This document shows positions 36,001 to 48,005 of a stretch of DNA of 64,000 nucleotides, piece by piece (the stretch's first letter is position 1; every line of letters begins with the position of its first letter). This DNA is from Margaritifera margaritifera (Eukaryota; Mollusca; Bivalvia; Unionida; Margaritiferidae), in assembly GCA_029931535.1 (NCBI GenBank), contig JAQPZY010001498.1, positions 1,264,501 through 1,328,500 on the forward strand, written 5' to 3'. The translations under genes and the position numbers were made by a program. The notes beneath the pieces are model-generated. The model had not been told where the DNA came from and searched no databases. It saw only the letters and a program-made list of their open reading frames with translations.

Positions 36001-37200
36001 AAATACTCTCCAAAGATACAGGCATAATTAATATGCATAGTCTCTTGCTCATAATCAAACTCTGCCAAGATCTTGATAACATAAACCTATTTACAAAGTT
36101 TTATCAAAACTGGATGGAAAATATAGTCTCTAGATCTTTGGAGGTAACAAACTCAATCAACTAGATGCAATATCATCTCATTAATATGTGCAGATCTCAC
36201 ATATTGCAGAACCTGTCAAAGGCAATGATGATATAAACATAATTACCAAGTTGGAACAAAATCCAATCTAAAATCAGTCTCCAGATTACCTTATAACAGC
36301 TTATATCTTGCTCATGATAAAACTCATCCAACATCTTGATAATATAAGACTACTGAACAAGCAATGATCAAAATCTGATTAGAAATATAGCTGCTACAGT
36401 GTTGAAAAGCTCAGCCAATCAGATGCAAAATCACATAATTAATATCTGTGGATCTCACTCATAATCATACTCAACTGCAATCCTGATGATATAAGCCTGT
36501 TTACCAAGTTTAATCAAAATCCTATCAAAAATACACAGTCTCATAAGAATGGTAAAAAGATCCAACCAATCAGATGCAAGATCACATCATAAATATGCAT
36601 AGGTCTCACTCAAAATAAAACTACCCCAACATCTTGATGATATTAGTCTATTTACCAAGTTTGATTGAAATTGGGCCAGAAATAATGTATCTTGACTGCA
36701 AAGAACCTCAACAAATCAAATGCAAGATCACCTTATCAATATGTATAGATCTTGCTCATAATAAAACTCATTGGATATCATGATGATAAAAGCCTATTTA
36801 CCAAACTGGATGAAAATCTGATCAGAAATTGAGTCAATTAAGTACTGATAAGATCAGCCAATCAGATGCAAGATCACCTCATTAATATACCATGATCTTG
36901 CTCAAAATTGTACTCATCTAATATCTTGTTCATTGAAATATATGTACTAAAATTGATCAAATTCGTACCAGAAATAGTCTCCAGAGTGGTAACAAGCTCA
37001 TCCAATCAGATGCAAGATCACCTCATTAATGTGTCTGTCACTCATTATCATACCTTTATGAAATCTTGATCATACAAGTAAATGCATATGTTCCAAGACT
37101 GATAAAAATCGGAGAAGAAATATTGCTTTCAGATTGGTACATGTAATAAGTTAAGCCAGATGCAAGATCAACTCATTAATACTTGTGGCTCTCGCACAGT
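35990..37200 (+). mobile_element. Family B satellite array, copy 3
   Basis: About eight diverged units at ~135-155 bp spacing (AGATGCAAGATCACCTCATTAATAT at about 36870 and 37005). It adjoins the truncated 5' end of the LINE. No CTAA tail was recognised at its end. Confidence 0.6.
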
Positions 37201-37284
37201 TCTTGTTGTGCATTGTTCTTGCTGAAACGCATTATCTCAGTTTCAATGCATTTCTAATGGTATTTACCAGATGTACAAAAAGTG

Positions 37285-38270
37285 TACAGTGAACGGCACA
37301 TTATATGCCTGCCGCATGGTTAATAGTCCTCTATGTAGATAACTTAAATTTTTGCACATATAATTTTTCTTCTTTCAGTCAGTGACCTTGACCATTGCCC
37401 TTAAAATCAGTAGGCTTTTTCCTTACCCTATTAGGGGTCAAGCTAGACTTGAATTTTAGGGAGAAGTGACTTGACCTATCAGGCCTAAGTGGAAGCCATC
37501 CACAAAGTTTGGGCAGATCTGTGATGTAGAACTAATGTTATTGTACAGAAACCATTTTTCTTCTTTCTGTGACCTTGACCTTTGACCTCAAAATCAATAG
37601 CCTTCTTCCTTACCCAAATTGCAAGCTGTCCACAGAGTTTGGTTGAAGTATGTCATGTAGAATTAATGTTATTGACCTTTTGACCCTGAAATCCATAGGA
37701 TTCTTCATTACACCATATGCAAACCATCCACAAAGATTGGGAACCATAGATGATGGTGAACTCAGGTATTATGCAGAAACCATTTTTCTTCTTTCAGTCA
37801 GAGTGAACCTGACCTTTGACATTTCAAGCCTGAAATTGATATTGTTCTTCCTTACACAAAGTGCAAGCCTTACACAAAAAGTTTGGGAACTGTAGATGGT
37901 GAAGAATTCAAGTTAATGTTTTTAAACCATTTTTCTTCTTTCACTCACAGTGACCTGCACTTTTGACCTTTCGACAATAAAATTGATGGGGTTCTTTCTT
38001 ATCTCAAGTGGAAACAATCCACAATGTTTGGTAACCATACATGTTGGAGAGCCCGAGTTATTGTGTGGAGACCATTTTTCCTTCTTGCAGTAACAGTGAT
38101 CTTGACTGTTGAGCTTTTGAGCCTGAAATCAATTGGGTTCTTCCCTACCCCATGTACAAAGTCAGGTAACTGTAGATGATTGACAACTGAAGGTATTGAG
38201 CGGAAATTAAATTGGTAATAGACGGGGACAACACCATAATACTCTCTGCCTTATGGCAGACGTATAAAAA
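37285..38270 (+). mobile_element. Family C satellite-cored element, copy 2
   Basis: The head (ACGGCACATTATATGCCTGC, TTAATAGTCCTCTATG) is followed by six or seven ~140-bp units. The tail is ACGGGGACAACACCATAATA, then a TCTGCC-TTAT-GGCAGA hairpin and CGTATAAAAAG. The tail shows the element has a defined end and is not an open satellite. 37576-37588 is a perfect TGACCTTTGACCT. Confidence 0.65.
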
Positions 38271-38639
38271 GTATAAATGTTTTAGAGCTCAATTCAGCAT
38301 ACATGTAAGTGTTATGAGGGAATGATCACTTTATCCTTTTCTTATTTGGTCAAATTCAGTAGAATCTCAGAGGCAGAATCAGAGAGTTACAGAGGGTTGG
38401 GGGTGTTTAGTCAAATCCCCCTTTACCACTTAAAAATATACTTCTATCTGAAAAGTTGAGAAAAATTGCCATTACAAGCAGATAGAGCAACCAATTATCA
38501 AAATCATCCCCATAGTAAACATCCTAGATCTGCACCTGTAATCTCATTGGCTCGAACATCCTAGATTGGTCAAACTTTTGTTTACGATTAGGACTGACAG
38601 AAAGTTTATGAGAATGATTATATTAAATCTTATAAACTA

Positions 38640-38955
38640 AAACTAGGAACTTATCTTAAACTAATTGTCTACATTACGTGTTCAAGCTTTCATGATTCTA
38701 TGTAATGTGCATACTGTATATTTATGTCACCACTGAACAAAATAGTGACAATCATGATAATTCCAAAACAGAAAAACTAGGAACTTATCTTAAACTAATT
38801 GTCTACATTACGTGTTCAAGCTTTCACGATTCTATGTAATGTGCATACTGTATATTTATGTCACCACTGAACAAAATAGTGACAATCATGATAATTCTAA
38901 AACGGAAAACAAGTCTGATCCAATATTAAAACAGTTTCAATGTTTGAACTTACAT
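38640..38955. repeat. ~120-bp tandem duplication plus partial copy
   Basis: AAACTAGGAACTTATCTTAA..GATAATTC occurs twice (about 38640 and 38775). The 3' part, ACAATCATGATAATTC..TTTGAACTTA, recurs at 41100-41170 on the other side of the hAT-like ORF. Confidence 0.85.
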
Positions 38956-38956
38956 A

Positions 38957-40470
38957 CCTGTCAACTTGTACGGGAATCCCGTAATTTGTACGGTTTTGTG
39001 GGGGATTTTGCAGTGTACGGCCGTACAGGCATTTTGCACAGTTTTTTAATATTTTTAAAAAAAAATCTCAGCGATTTTCGCCAAGATCGGAATTAGACGG
39101 GGATTTTTATTTTTTTCATGAGATACAATGAGAACAGAACATGAATCGCTTGAACCACCTATCAGATTACCTGAAATATTGATGTCTTTCACTTACCGAT
39201 TTGAGAGTTTTATTTCTTTATTCAAGCATGGAATTCTGCCCCATTACTGGTCGATTGAAAATCAGGTTATCAGTAGGCGTAGTACCGTATTTACGGCATG
39301 TTTTCAGAACATCAGAAAACGCAGCCAAACATGTATTAGAGCCACGATTGTATGTGTATTTTCCAAAAGAACCCCATATTAGTAATCTATCAATCCACGG
39401 TTTAATCCTCAGCTAATCAGTGATCATTAAAATCTATCTACAAACGCACACAAGCTTTATTTCAGTGTAATTAAGATATGAATACAAACTAAATAAAAAG
39501 ATTGTGGAATTATGATTCTGAAGATATTTATAAGAGAAACATTTTAGTATCGAGAGTAGACATACATGTATGATGGCTAGTCTTAAAGCAACAAGAGTGA
39601 GAGCCTCCATATGGGGGTTTGTGTTGTTCGCAAGCCTAGGAAGGGTAAAAATAACAAGCAAGTTGCAATATACGAGTCAGCGTGATTAATATGTTGATAT
39701 TTAAATAAAGGTGATCTATATGTTGTGGTTCTCTCTTCTGTTTTTTTTTTTTTCCCCCCACCTAGCTGAGGGTAACTTCAAAGTAAGCAGAGCTTGCCGA
39801 CTCGAAACAATCGACTGCTGAAAGATTGTTTTGATGCAAGTCGGCGATTTCAAGGTGTCTAGGTGATAATTGTTAATAACATAACTTGTGGGATTTCTTT
39901 CACAGGTGTGTTTGGAAATAAAAGGCAGCCATCTGGATTTTGTTAAAAGAGCATTCGATGTACCGAACATATAGCACCCACAATCAATATTTATCATCTA
40001 CAAAGAGGTTTATTACCCGTAGAACAATAACTATGTTTAACCCGTGGTACATAATGCCTCAGGGATAATGGGTTTGTTTTGTTGCACAATGCCAATAAAT
40101 TTACTAATCCATACCGACTCTCTGATGTATTGTTTAATGAGATAAAGCAGGGGTCATGGTTCCTAATCAAAGACATGACTGTCACACCTGCTTGAAGTGG
40201 TTTCGCGTGTAACGATGTCTACAATGACAACCAATCATATTTTTGTTTGCCAAATCAAGCTAGTAAAAAAAGTAACAATGATAAGTAATTATCCAATACA
40301 TTTTGATAACCAGCCACCCATGGAAAAATTACATGATAAAGTATAAATAGGATACCAACCACTATCAAAAGTCATTTAAGTTTATATACTGGATAGCTGT
40401 CGTTGTGAAACATAATAGAGGGCTGTATTCCATTCAACTCATCCTTCTAGTTTAAGCACTTTAACACCAA
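38957..40470. other. Probable 5' region of the hAT-like element
   Basis: It starts TACCTGTCAACTTGTACGGG, similar in style to the hAT end CAGACCTGCCAACCCT at 59980, and is bounded by the duplicated flank described above. The sequence has more CpG than its surroundings and leads to the BED-finger ORF at 40472. No other coding segment recognised. Confidence 0.4.
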
Positions 40471-40471
40471 A

Positions 40472-41098
40472 ATGACTGAGCCTCATGCAAAGAAGCGTAA
40501 GATTCAAGACGGAGATCGGGGTCATGGCAAGTTTCATACGGAATGGATTAAGGCCTTCCCTGGCGTTGTACATGTATCCAAGCTAGGATCTTCGCATGCT
40601 TTTTGCAAGGTATGCAACAAAGATATTAAAGTGGTAGCTTCAGGTTTATATGACCTTAAAGAACATTTTAAAACAAAATCTCATGAAAGAAACTTTGATA
40701 TGAAGAAGGGAGGGTCCATCGAGACCTTTTTTGCTCAACCACAGCAGGAAGGCCAGAGTGTTATACGGGCTGAGGTTTTATTTGCAAATTTTGTCGCTCA
40801 GCATAACTTACCTGCATCTGTAGCTGACCACTTCACAGATATAGTCACAGAAATGTTCCCTGACTGTGACATTGCAAAGAAGTTTTGGTCCAAGCAAACC
40901 AAGACAACAATCATCATTAAGAATTGCCTGGCCCAAGCTGCAACAGAACCAGTCATCAAGTTGTGCAGAGAGACGGCTTTCTCACTGATGGTTGACGAAT
41001 CCAACAACAAGAAAACAGACAAGCGGTTAGCCATTATGGTGAGAGTCTTTGAGGATGATGTGGGGCCAAAAACAAGATTGCTTGACATGCCAGTGTAG
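40472..41098 (+). pseudogene. hAT/ZBED-type transposase fragment with BED-like zinc finger
   Basis: A 208-codon ORF. Residues about 20-75 form a BED-like finger: FHTEWIKAFPGVV, then FCKVCNKDI and LKEHFKTKSHER (C-x2-C..H-x5-H). The later part, CRETAFSLMVDESNNKKTDK followed by LAIMVRVFEDD, is the start of the hAT catalytic domain (the DES..D region in related ZBED/C17orf113-like proteins). It ends abruptly at a stop where a copy of the upstream flank resumes (41100), so most of the catalytic domain and the C-terminal dimerisation part are missing. It is either a truncated transposon or a short domesticated remnant; truncation is more likely. Confidence 0.75.
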
Positions 41099-41618
41099 TA
41101 ACAATCATGATAATTCCAACACGGAAAACAAGACTGATCCAATATTAAAACAGTTTCAATATTTGAACTTAACTCAATATTTGCTATTAGAGCTAAAAAT
41201 ACACTGTTGGTACTAGACAGCAAAATTACCAGGTCAGAAGCAAAGGAACTGCATGCTTGATCCCTCCCATGGTTCCCTCTCTTCCATTAATATTTAAGTA
41301 AATGTTACTTATCCCTGTACATATACGGAAAATAATTGGCTATTTGAGCCCCTTTCATATTATAAATAATCCACTCACAGTAATGTGAGGACAGTATAGT
41401 CAACTAAATTTAATTCAATTGTAGGAGTTGTTTCCCTTCCTACAGTGTCTACAGTGTACTTGGTAAAGTAAATTTCAAGCATGTTATGTATCATAAATAC
41501 ACTTTTATTGTACCTAATCCTCAGGTAATTACCTCAAGATGACAAGCGCACCTAAAAGTATGTCTAAAAGCCAGTCTGAACTTTACACATAAATGCCGTT
41601 GTATATAAAAGACGTACC

Positions 41619-41993
41619 TATTGGCATTAGCAGTCTTCGAAATAAGTGCAAATTTAGCATTAAGACGACTTATTACAGAACTTATGCTGACTGGTAGCAT
41701 GATAATGAAAAATATACTTTGACACAAAAACAGTTTCACCCACATGCAATCAGCTTTAATGTTCACTATTTGCCTTCTGAAGTTATTTTTGCAGAAACTA
41801 TCAAGTATTGGCATAAGCAGTCTTCGAAATAAGTGCAAATTTAGCATTAAGACGACTTATTACAGAACTTATGTTGACTGGTAGCATGATAATGAAAAAT
41901 ATACTTTGACACAAAAAGAGTTTCACATACATGCAATCAGCTTTAATGTTCACTATTTGCCTTCTGAAGTTATTTTTGCAGAAACTATCAAGT
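41619..41993. repeat. 187-bp tandem duplication
   Basis: TTGGCATTAGCAGTCTTCGA at 41621 and TTGGCATAAGCAGTCTTCGA at 41808 start two nearly identical units ending AACTATCAAGTA. Divergence is a handful of bases, so it is recent. Intron 1. Confidence 0.9.
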
Positions 41994-41999
41994 AAACAA

Positions 42000-42944
42000 A
42001 TTAAAGTGACAAATAAATCACACTGGGATAGTGATCTTGTATATTTGTGATAGAGACGCTAAAGTTTAAAATTATGATCACCATGATACTGCCAAAAATG
42101 TTTAAACAGTTGCCAGAATATGTTTCAGCTCATACAACTGTTATTATGGCTAGATATGGATTTCTTCAATATATATATAGAATGAAGGTTCCATTGACCC
42201 TAGTATTGCAGTTTTCCCTGACCAGTTAATTTTTATAGTAATAATTACTTGCCAGACACTTCTTGATAACATGCGGCTATGAATGTGAAAGTTTTGTTAT
42301 TTGTTAATACTAGTGCAAGTATACAAAACAAGGCCTGCAGTAAGGAGGGTTTTAACAAAACAAAAGCAACTCCATACTTCAGAACCTGAAGGTCATCCTG
42401 TTGGTATTTAAAATCACTAAACTTACTTGATAACATGTTGGATCCATGGTCATCTGCTGTTTTGTGAACTTTTCATGACCCTATATTCATATTTTTATCT
42501 AAACATATAGGACTGTTGGGATGTGCATGCATTGGTAACAATCTGGAGAGAATTCAAAGAACAAATCATTCCAGTCTGGGTAAAATTCACTGCATTTAAA
42601 ACCTGTTTCAGGTCAGTTGTTCCAAGAAGCAATGATTCTTAAAGAAAATGTTATCCTAATGTAAGATTATGTCATCGTTTGTAAAGACTAATTGGATTTT
42701 CCCTAGTCCTTGTGATGACTCTATTTCCTTGTTTGATATGAAATAAATCTGGAGTCACAGCCGATAACTGTTCTCTACTAAAGCAGATGTGACAAAAATG
42801 AATTATCTGAGCATTGCAAAATAAACAGTGTACTCCCTTCACAAATTTAAACATTCAATGGAGCACATAATAATAGAGTTGACTTTTGACTGAGGTGCAT
42901 TATACATGTAATATAGTAAATGTCACACATGCACACACACACAC

Positions 42945-42998
<54 letters not shown>

Positions 42999-43178
42999 GG
43001 TTACATGTTTGAAAACAATATTGTACATTCATAAACCTACCATAAATCAAGTAATGGTATATCAAACAGTTATAGTAGAGTAAAAACTGTTACAGTTTCT
43101 TTCTATGAATTCCAAGGGAGTGGCATTCTACTAGCCAAGAATAGATGGAAATCATGAAATGACCAAGTTGGACATCCA

Positions 43179-43241
<63 letters not shown>

Positions 43242-44480
43242 TTCTGAATTTAAAATTGTGCATGCACATGCAATATATAATAAGTTATATCTAATATCTT
43301 ATCATCGCCTGGGAGCAAGTTATACTGAGCTGTGATAACATTTTTTTTATTATTTATATTGAATTTTATTGAAATATAGCCTTATAATTACAATAGATAG
43401 CAAGGCATATGAAGAGACAGACAAATGGATGATTGGAGGTGAAATCAATATTCTCACACTATTTTATAATGTGTCTGGATAAAGAAAAATCACTATCGAA
43501 TACAAGATAACTTATTTAATGTAAATAAATAAAATATTATTTGGAATTAAATATTGCAAAATTTGCACAAGTGAAATAATTGCAATTTCTTTTTGCCTTT
43601 ATGTTCTTGGGATGTAGTTTATGCTGTACACCAGTCTGTATTGCAATGTTTTAACATAGTGCAGTTGCAGTTCATAATTTCCAGGTCTTATTTGTAGATT
43701 AAATGTAAAAAAAAAAAATTAAAAAAATGTTAAACCATTGAACCCTCTCTCTGACAGTGTCAATCAGTTTTACTTGACCAAAAAGTATTTTTAGTTTTTC
43801 TCCCATCAAGACAATATATTTTTCCCTACCTATAGCATGGATTTTTGTCCATACCAGTACCAAATTCATAATATTTATAGCCAGACTTGCAAAAGTATGT
43901 TACCTTTAAAATGAAAACAATGTACAAATGGACAGAATTTTTATCAAATATCTGGGGTGGGGGGTGGCATAAGGCACATAATTCTCCAATTGAACAACAG
44001 AGTTATTCACAATTATAACAGGAGGCACAATTTTTATCTTTCATGTATTTTAAAAAAATAATGCTTTTCCTTGCTTACAAAAAAAAACTGAATTTATTAT
44101 TGGATTATAACTATGTCAATAAAGGCAAACATTGACAACAATGGATTTGTGTAATAAAAATAATAGGGGCTATATGACTGATGTAATGTTATTTTGGGCA
44201 CTTTAATATTGGTGTTGAAAAAAAAAATATGGATTTAAATAAATAAATAAATCAATAAATAATTTACCTTTTAAAAAAATCACAAGTAATACACTGAAGT
44301 CAAGCTATTTAGGAATCATTTAAAATAGTGTTTAAGATCACATTTGGAACAAGTGAAACAGATCAGCAGGAAATTTCATGATTATTATTATTATTATTAT
44401 TGTACAAAGCTGTTTACTGTGCATTTCTTTATATTCAAAGGTTGAATACATTCATTTTTAGGCAATTTTTTCTTTGGTTG
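42000..44480. other. Intron 1 spacer with AT microsatellites
   Basis: AT-rich sequence with long (TA)n tracts at about 42946-42994 and 43180-43236 and an ATT tract at about 44385. No coding segment recognised. Confidence 0.6.
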
Positions 44481-44559
44481 TCTTTTGTTGTTGACATTGA
44501 CATTTTATGTGAAAGCAGAATGCCAATTAAATAAAACAATAGACGATGCAGACGATGTT

Positions 44560-45500
44560 TGTTTACTTAGGCCACGCGACGGTTCCCAAAAGGCTCAGTG
44601 CTGTATCAAACATGGACTCTTCCACAACACCAGGAAGAACATGGCAGATTACATGTACGCATACCACTGTTTTTCAGCATGTATCGAATAAATAGTGTTG
44701 CGCTGTATGTCGATAAAAATTATGTTTAAATCATTCGTGCACGAAGCGAATTCAATAATTTTAGCTACATTTCGAGACGCTGACGTGAAAATTAAACGAG
44801 AAACAGACATGGATATATCATTCGCGACGCTGTGCAGAACGAACTATAGTCTAGATGAAGTGTTGAACTCTTTTCAATTGAAGAAAACATTAAAAAAGAA
44901 TATTTCATGCCAATGAAATCAATCACCGCCTCTAAGACTTAAAAGAAAGAGTCGTTATATCTCACCTGTTTTCTCGTCTGCCATTGCTCTTGTTTCAGTT
45001 TTTACAACAAAAACTTTAGCTCTTTTCACACAGACTTCTTTTCTATTGGCCTAGACCAGTTGATGCGAAAGTCGGTCTTACGACATTGAGCGAGAAAGGC
45101 AGGAAAAAACCCCTAAGTCATTTGGAACATCCGCGTCTCTTTCCGATGAGAGTCAAATAACTTTTAAGTCTGTTCCCTGTTTCGTACGAACTAGGGAACC
45201 AGACTAGTAACTTTTTATTCTCATACTCAACTTTGAGGTCAATCCTACGGATCATATTTTTGTCTCACAGAAATAGCCGCGAAATTTTCGATTTTTTTAT
45301 CTTTTTCTAGCATGCGATGTACACTGGTCCCTTGTCGTACTTTTGCCACATATGTGCGGTACCCAAATACGGGCTGGGAACCAGGATAGCATGCGACGGA
45401 AAAAGCAGAGCACATTCCGAATGACGCAAAAAAAATGACGTAATATTTTCGCACGTCACTATTACCCACAAGTGATTTGCCACTTTCAAGAGTTACCGAT
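44560..45500. promoter_or_regulatory. CpG-richer region around exon 1: candidate promoter
   Basis: CG dinucleotides are conspicuously more frequent here (for example in CACGCGACGG, CCGCGTCTC, CCGCGAAATTTTCGA) than in the depleted flanks. The segment contains the proposed minus-strand first exon, and about 2 kb further on is the plus-strand exon at 47059. No TATA box was identified. A shared or divergent promoter is inference. Confidence 0.45.
44966..44984 (-). CDS. Dispanin/CD225 family protein, exon 1 (proposed start)
   Basis: On the minus strand, AGAGCAATGG gives a start with G at -3 and +4. The exon encodes MADEKT plus one base and ends at a near-consensus donor, ACAG|GTGAGA. The single leftover G joins exon 2's GT to make Gly, exactly the phase exon 2 needs, giving MADEKT-G-LQTGLDPSAPPDYS. 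A short acidic start followed by a Pro-rich region is normal for the family. The intron would be about 24 kb. The assignment rests on motif, phase and CpG context, and another first exon cannot be excluded. Confidence 0.6.
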
Positions 45501-45525
45501 ACTGGTATCAAGTGAACCTCCTTGC

Positions 45526-45527
<2 letters not shown>

Positions 45528-45569
<42 letters not shown>
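45528..45569. repeat. Poly-T tract
   Basis: About 40 consecutive T. It could be the tail of a minus-strand retrocopy or SINE, but no such body was recognised next to it. Confidence 0.9.
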
Positions 45570-45574
<5 letters not shown>

Positions 45575-47058
45575 CTATTTAGGGTGAATTAATCCTTAAT
45601 ATTAAATAAATATTTCAAAACAATGAAAAAATGAAGAAATGTAATTGGGCTGGTACTTCCTATTACCGCATTACTACTGTTCCTACTACCACATTACTGG
45701 TAAAATATATCACTCCACCCCCACCCCCAAAATGTTTCTGCATACTTCTTCATTTTCATTCTACTCCATCAGTAATCAAAAGGTGTTTGATTGGTCACGG
45801 TGAATGATTTTCATATCCCATCAACAAATCCTCCAAAAGTGCTGGGTATTCCAATTTGACCTCCGACGGTCTTACGGGAGGCGCTCCAAAGAGAAAGCCA
45901 TTACCGCGACAGTTGAGAAATAGTGACCGTCGGTAGTATGTTATCAAAGTAAAAGCCAAAAAATAAAAATAAAAAATAAAAAAAAATCGGGAAATGTTAC
46001 GTAAAGGCAACACATTTGATCAAAATTTTCAAAGTGTATAAATTTAACTAAGATCTTTGTATGCCCGAGTTGTAGTAGATCCATTAAATAATTACGATTA
46101 TGATATTCTGATATTATCGTACATTACATGGTATATTTGTAGTTAACCCCAATCCCCGTAAACTTAAATTGTATGCCACAGGTCTAGAAAGCACAAGTTA
46201 GATAGTTTGTTGTCAAATAGCTTTAGTCATGTGACCAACTTTGCTCGTATTGTTTTAATTGTGAAGCACTTATACTTTTCGTGACCTTCGTTTCGCAAAG
46301 TAGTGTAAAGTGGGTATAAGCGTTATGTAGGACAAAAGATAATTTGTAACAGTGAAGGTTCGGTTGCACAATCGGTTAAAGTACTGAAAGCATATTTTAA
46401 ATTTTTTGCATGACAATCCGAGCGAACCTGGTTCAGATCATATTTTTGCTACCTATTATTTTTTCCCACCATTTTTCATTGTTTCCTAAACTGAATTTTA
46501 TGTTTAGAAAACGAGACGAAGATGATAAAATTAACATGTTTATTTCTATTTTATAATGAATCTTTTTACGCAGTGAAAGTTTGTGGAGGGTCATTCAATC
46601 CAGAAAATAATTAGAAGATTCAATTATAAAAATAAGAAGAAACAGAAAGACGTGATTTCAAAACAAATATTTTAAATGACTATTTTACTACTCTGCTAGT
46701 GCAATTTATCATTAACCATTTTAAAAAATACTATAGCAAACTTAAATAACTTATGTAGTGCAACATATTTCATGATCCTTGAATATAAACTTTTTGTGAT
46801 TTTGTTTCAGCGGTTATTTTTAGCGGGCACATTGGTAAATTATAGTATGTCAAACAGTATTATCGTTTTTTGTCTAATGACAAGTAGTCAAAAAATAGTA
46901 TCTGGTTATTAACATTAAAAAGTATCAAGCCTTTTGGGAAAATATCCACAACCACAAATTAAAATAAAATGAAAAAATCATTACCTTTTTTTTTTTAAAA
47001 TAATTTTTGCTCAAACCTTTTGTGCGTTAAGTGTAATGTGCATTTATTATTTTAATAG
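45570..47058. other. Intergenic sequence
   Basis: Between the dispanin-like promoter region and the plus-strand exon. A weak tRNA-like segment (GGTTGCACAATCGGTTAAAG at about 46361) may be a degraded SINE head. Otherwise nothing recognised. Confidence 0.4.
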
Positions 47059-47184
47059 GAATTGAAAGATGTATTTGTGGAACACTTTGGTAGGGTTCCT
47101 GCAGCCACATCCGATTCTCCCTCGCTAGTTTCGGACGATGATGCTGTCCCATATAATACGATAGACCTAGAGGAAATGGCAAGA
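47059..47184 (+). CDS. Unidentified exon, left half (split by LINE)
   Basis: After a TTTTAATAG acceptor, 42 codons are open in frame 0 only; both other frames stop early. The peptide starts ELKDVFVEHFGRVPAATSDS and contains an acidic run, VSDDDAVPYNTIDLEE. It ends with the target duplication AAATGGCAAGA. Joining directly to 48582 continues the frame (..LEEMARR-FLDN..). I do not recognise the protein. It may belong to a plus-strand gene divergent from the dispanin gene. Confidence 0.5.
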
Positions 47185-47189
47185 CGTTA

Positions 47190-47843
47190 GTATCTATTGA
47201 AGCGCTATATCGAGAAATAGGATGGGAAAGTTTTGAATCCAGATCACAAAAACACAAAGTTACATATATAAAATGACAACTGGTTCAAGCCCTCCGTATC
47301 TCACATCTCTGATTCCACCATCCGTTAGTGATATTAGTCGCCATAACTTACGTAATGTAAACAATGTCCAATTAGTACAAGCTAGAACTAGTCTTTATTA
47401 TAACTCGTTTCTTCCTTCGGTCATTCGAGAATGGAATACATTATCTATTGAGACTCATCAAATTAATTCCATTAACAACTTCAAAAGCACATTAAATAAT
47501 CGCAATACTCATGTTCCCATTTACTTTTTATTGGGGTAGAAGGAAATTTAAAATTCTCCACGCCCGACTTAAAACAAATTGTAGTTCACTTAATCAAAAT
47601 TTATTTACAAAGAATATAATCGGGTCACTTCTTTGCAGATGTGATCTGTAGAAAGTATAAACAAAATTTCTTGCGTTTATTGACAAGAAAAACGCATCGA
47701 ACTGTTTCAATCTCTCTTATCATATGGTAATTTAACATTAAATACCTTCTTGTATGGTGATACAACACTTCCGTATGAAGTAAACATTAGTATTTTAGAT
47801 GCCATTCATAAATGTATTGAAAAATCAAAAAGATTTACTTAAG
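47190..47843 (+). pseudogene. LINE reverse transcriptase C-terminal part
   Basis: Read as VSIEALYREIGWESFESRSQ, then after a frame change MTTGSSPPYLTSLIPPSVSD (open 47273-47539, ending in a stop), then further frame changes to FLYGDTTLPYEVNISILDAI and HKCIEKSKRFT with the terminal stop at about 47841. The short CRC motif at about 47638 falls in the LCxCG zinc-like region of related LINE ends. No RT catalytic core is present. Confidence 0.8.
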
Positions 47844-47849
47844 TGCACA

Positions 47850-48005
47850 CAGTGGCGTACTGAGGGTAAATGGCGCCCGGGGCGACGATGATGGCCCAAA
47901 GGGCCAGAATACGAGGCCCGAATTTTTATCAGCTGTTTTTGCGCCCCAAGACATAGTCCGCCCGGCCCCCCCCCCCCCCCCCCCCCGCCCGTTAGTACGC
48001 TACTG
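47850..48005. mobile_element. hAT MITE in the LINE 3' UTR
   Basis: CAGTGGCGTAC and GTACGCTACTG terminal repeats (one mismatch), flanked by AGTGCACA and AGTGCGCA (one mismatch). Interior GC-rich with a C run of about 22. 156 bp. It must be younger than the LINE. Confidence 0.88.

Noticed and set aside
35841..36068. 75-codon ORF starting at a Met at 36068
   Set aside because: Its start lies in a family B satellite and the rest is a shifted frame of the LINE endonuclease.
44485..44916. Two adjacent plus-strand ORFs of 68 and 73 codons
   Set aside because: No family features, no clear splice context, and they overlap the intron 1/promoter side of the dispanin gene. Kept only as part of the CpG-richer region.
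45245..45511. 88-codon minus-strand ORF
   Set aside because: No recognisable motif. It lies upstream of the proposed dispanin start, in CpG-richer sequence where chance ORFs are longer.
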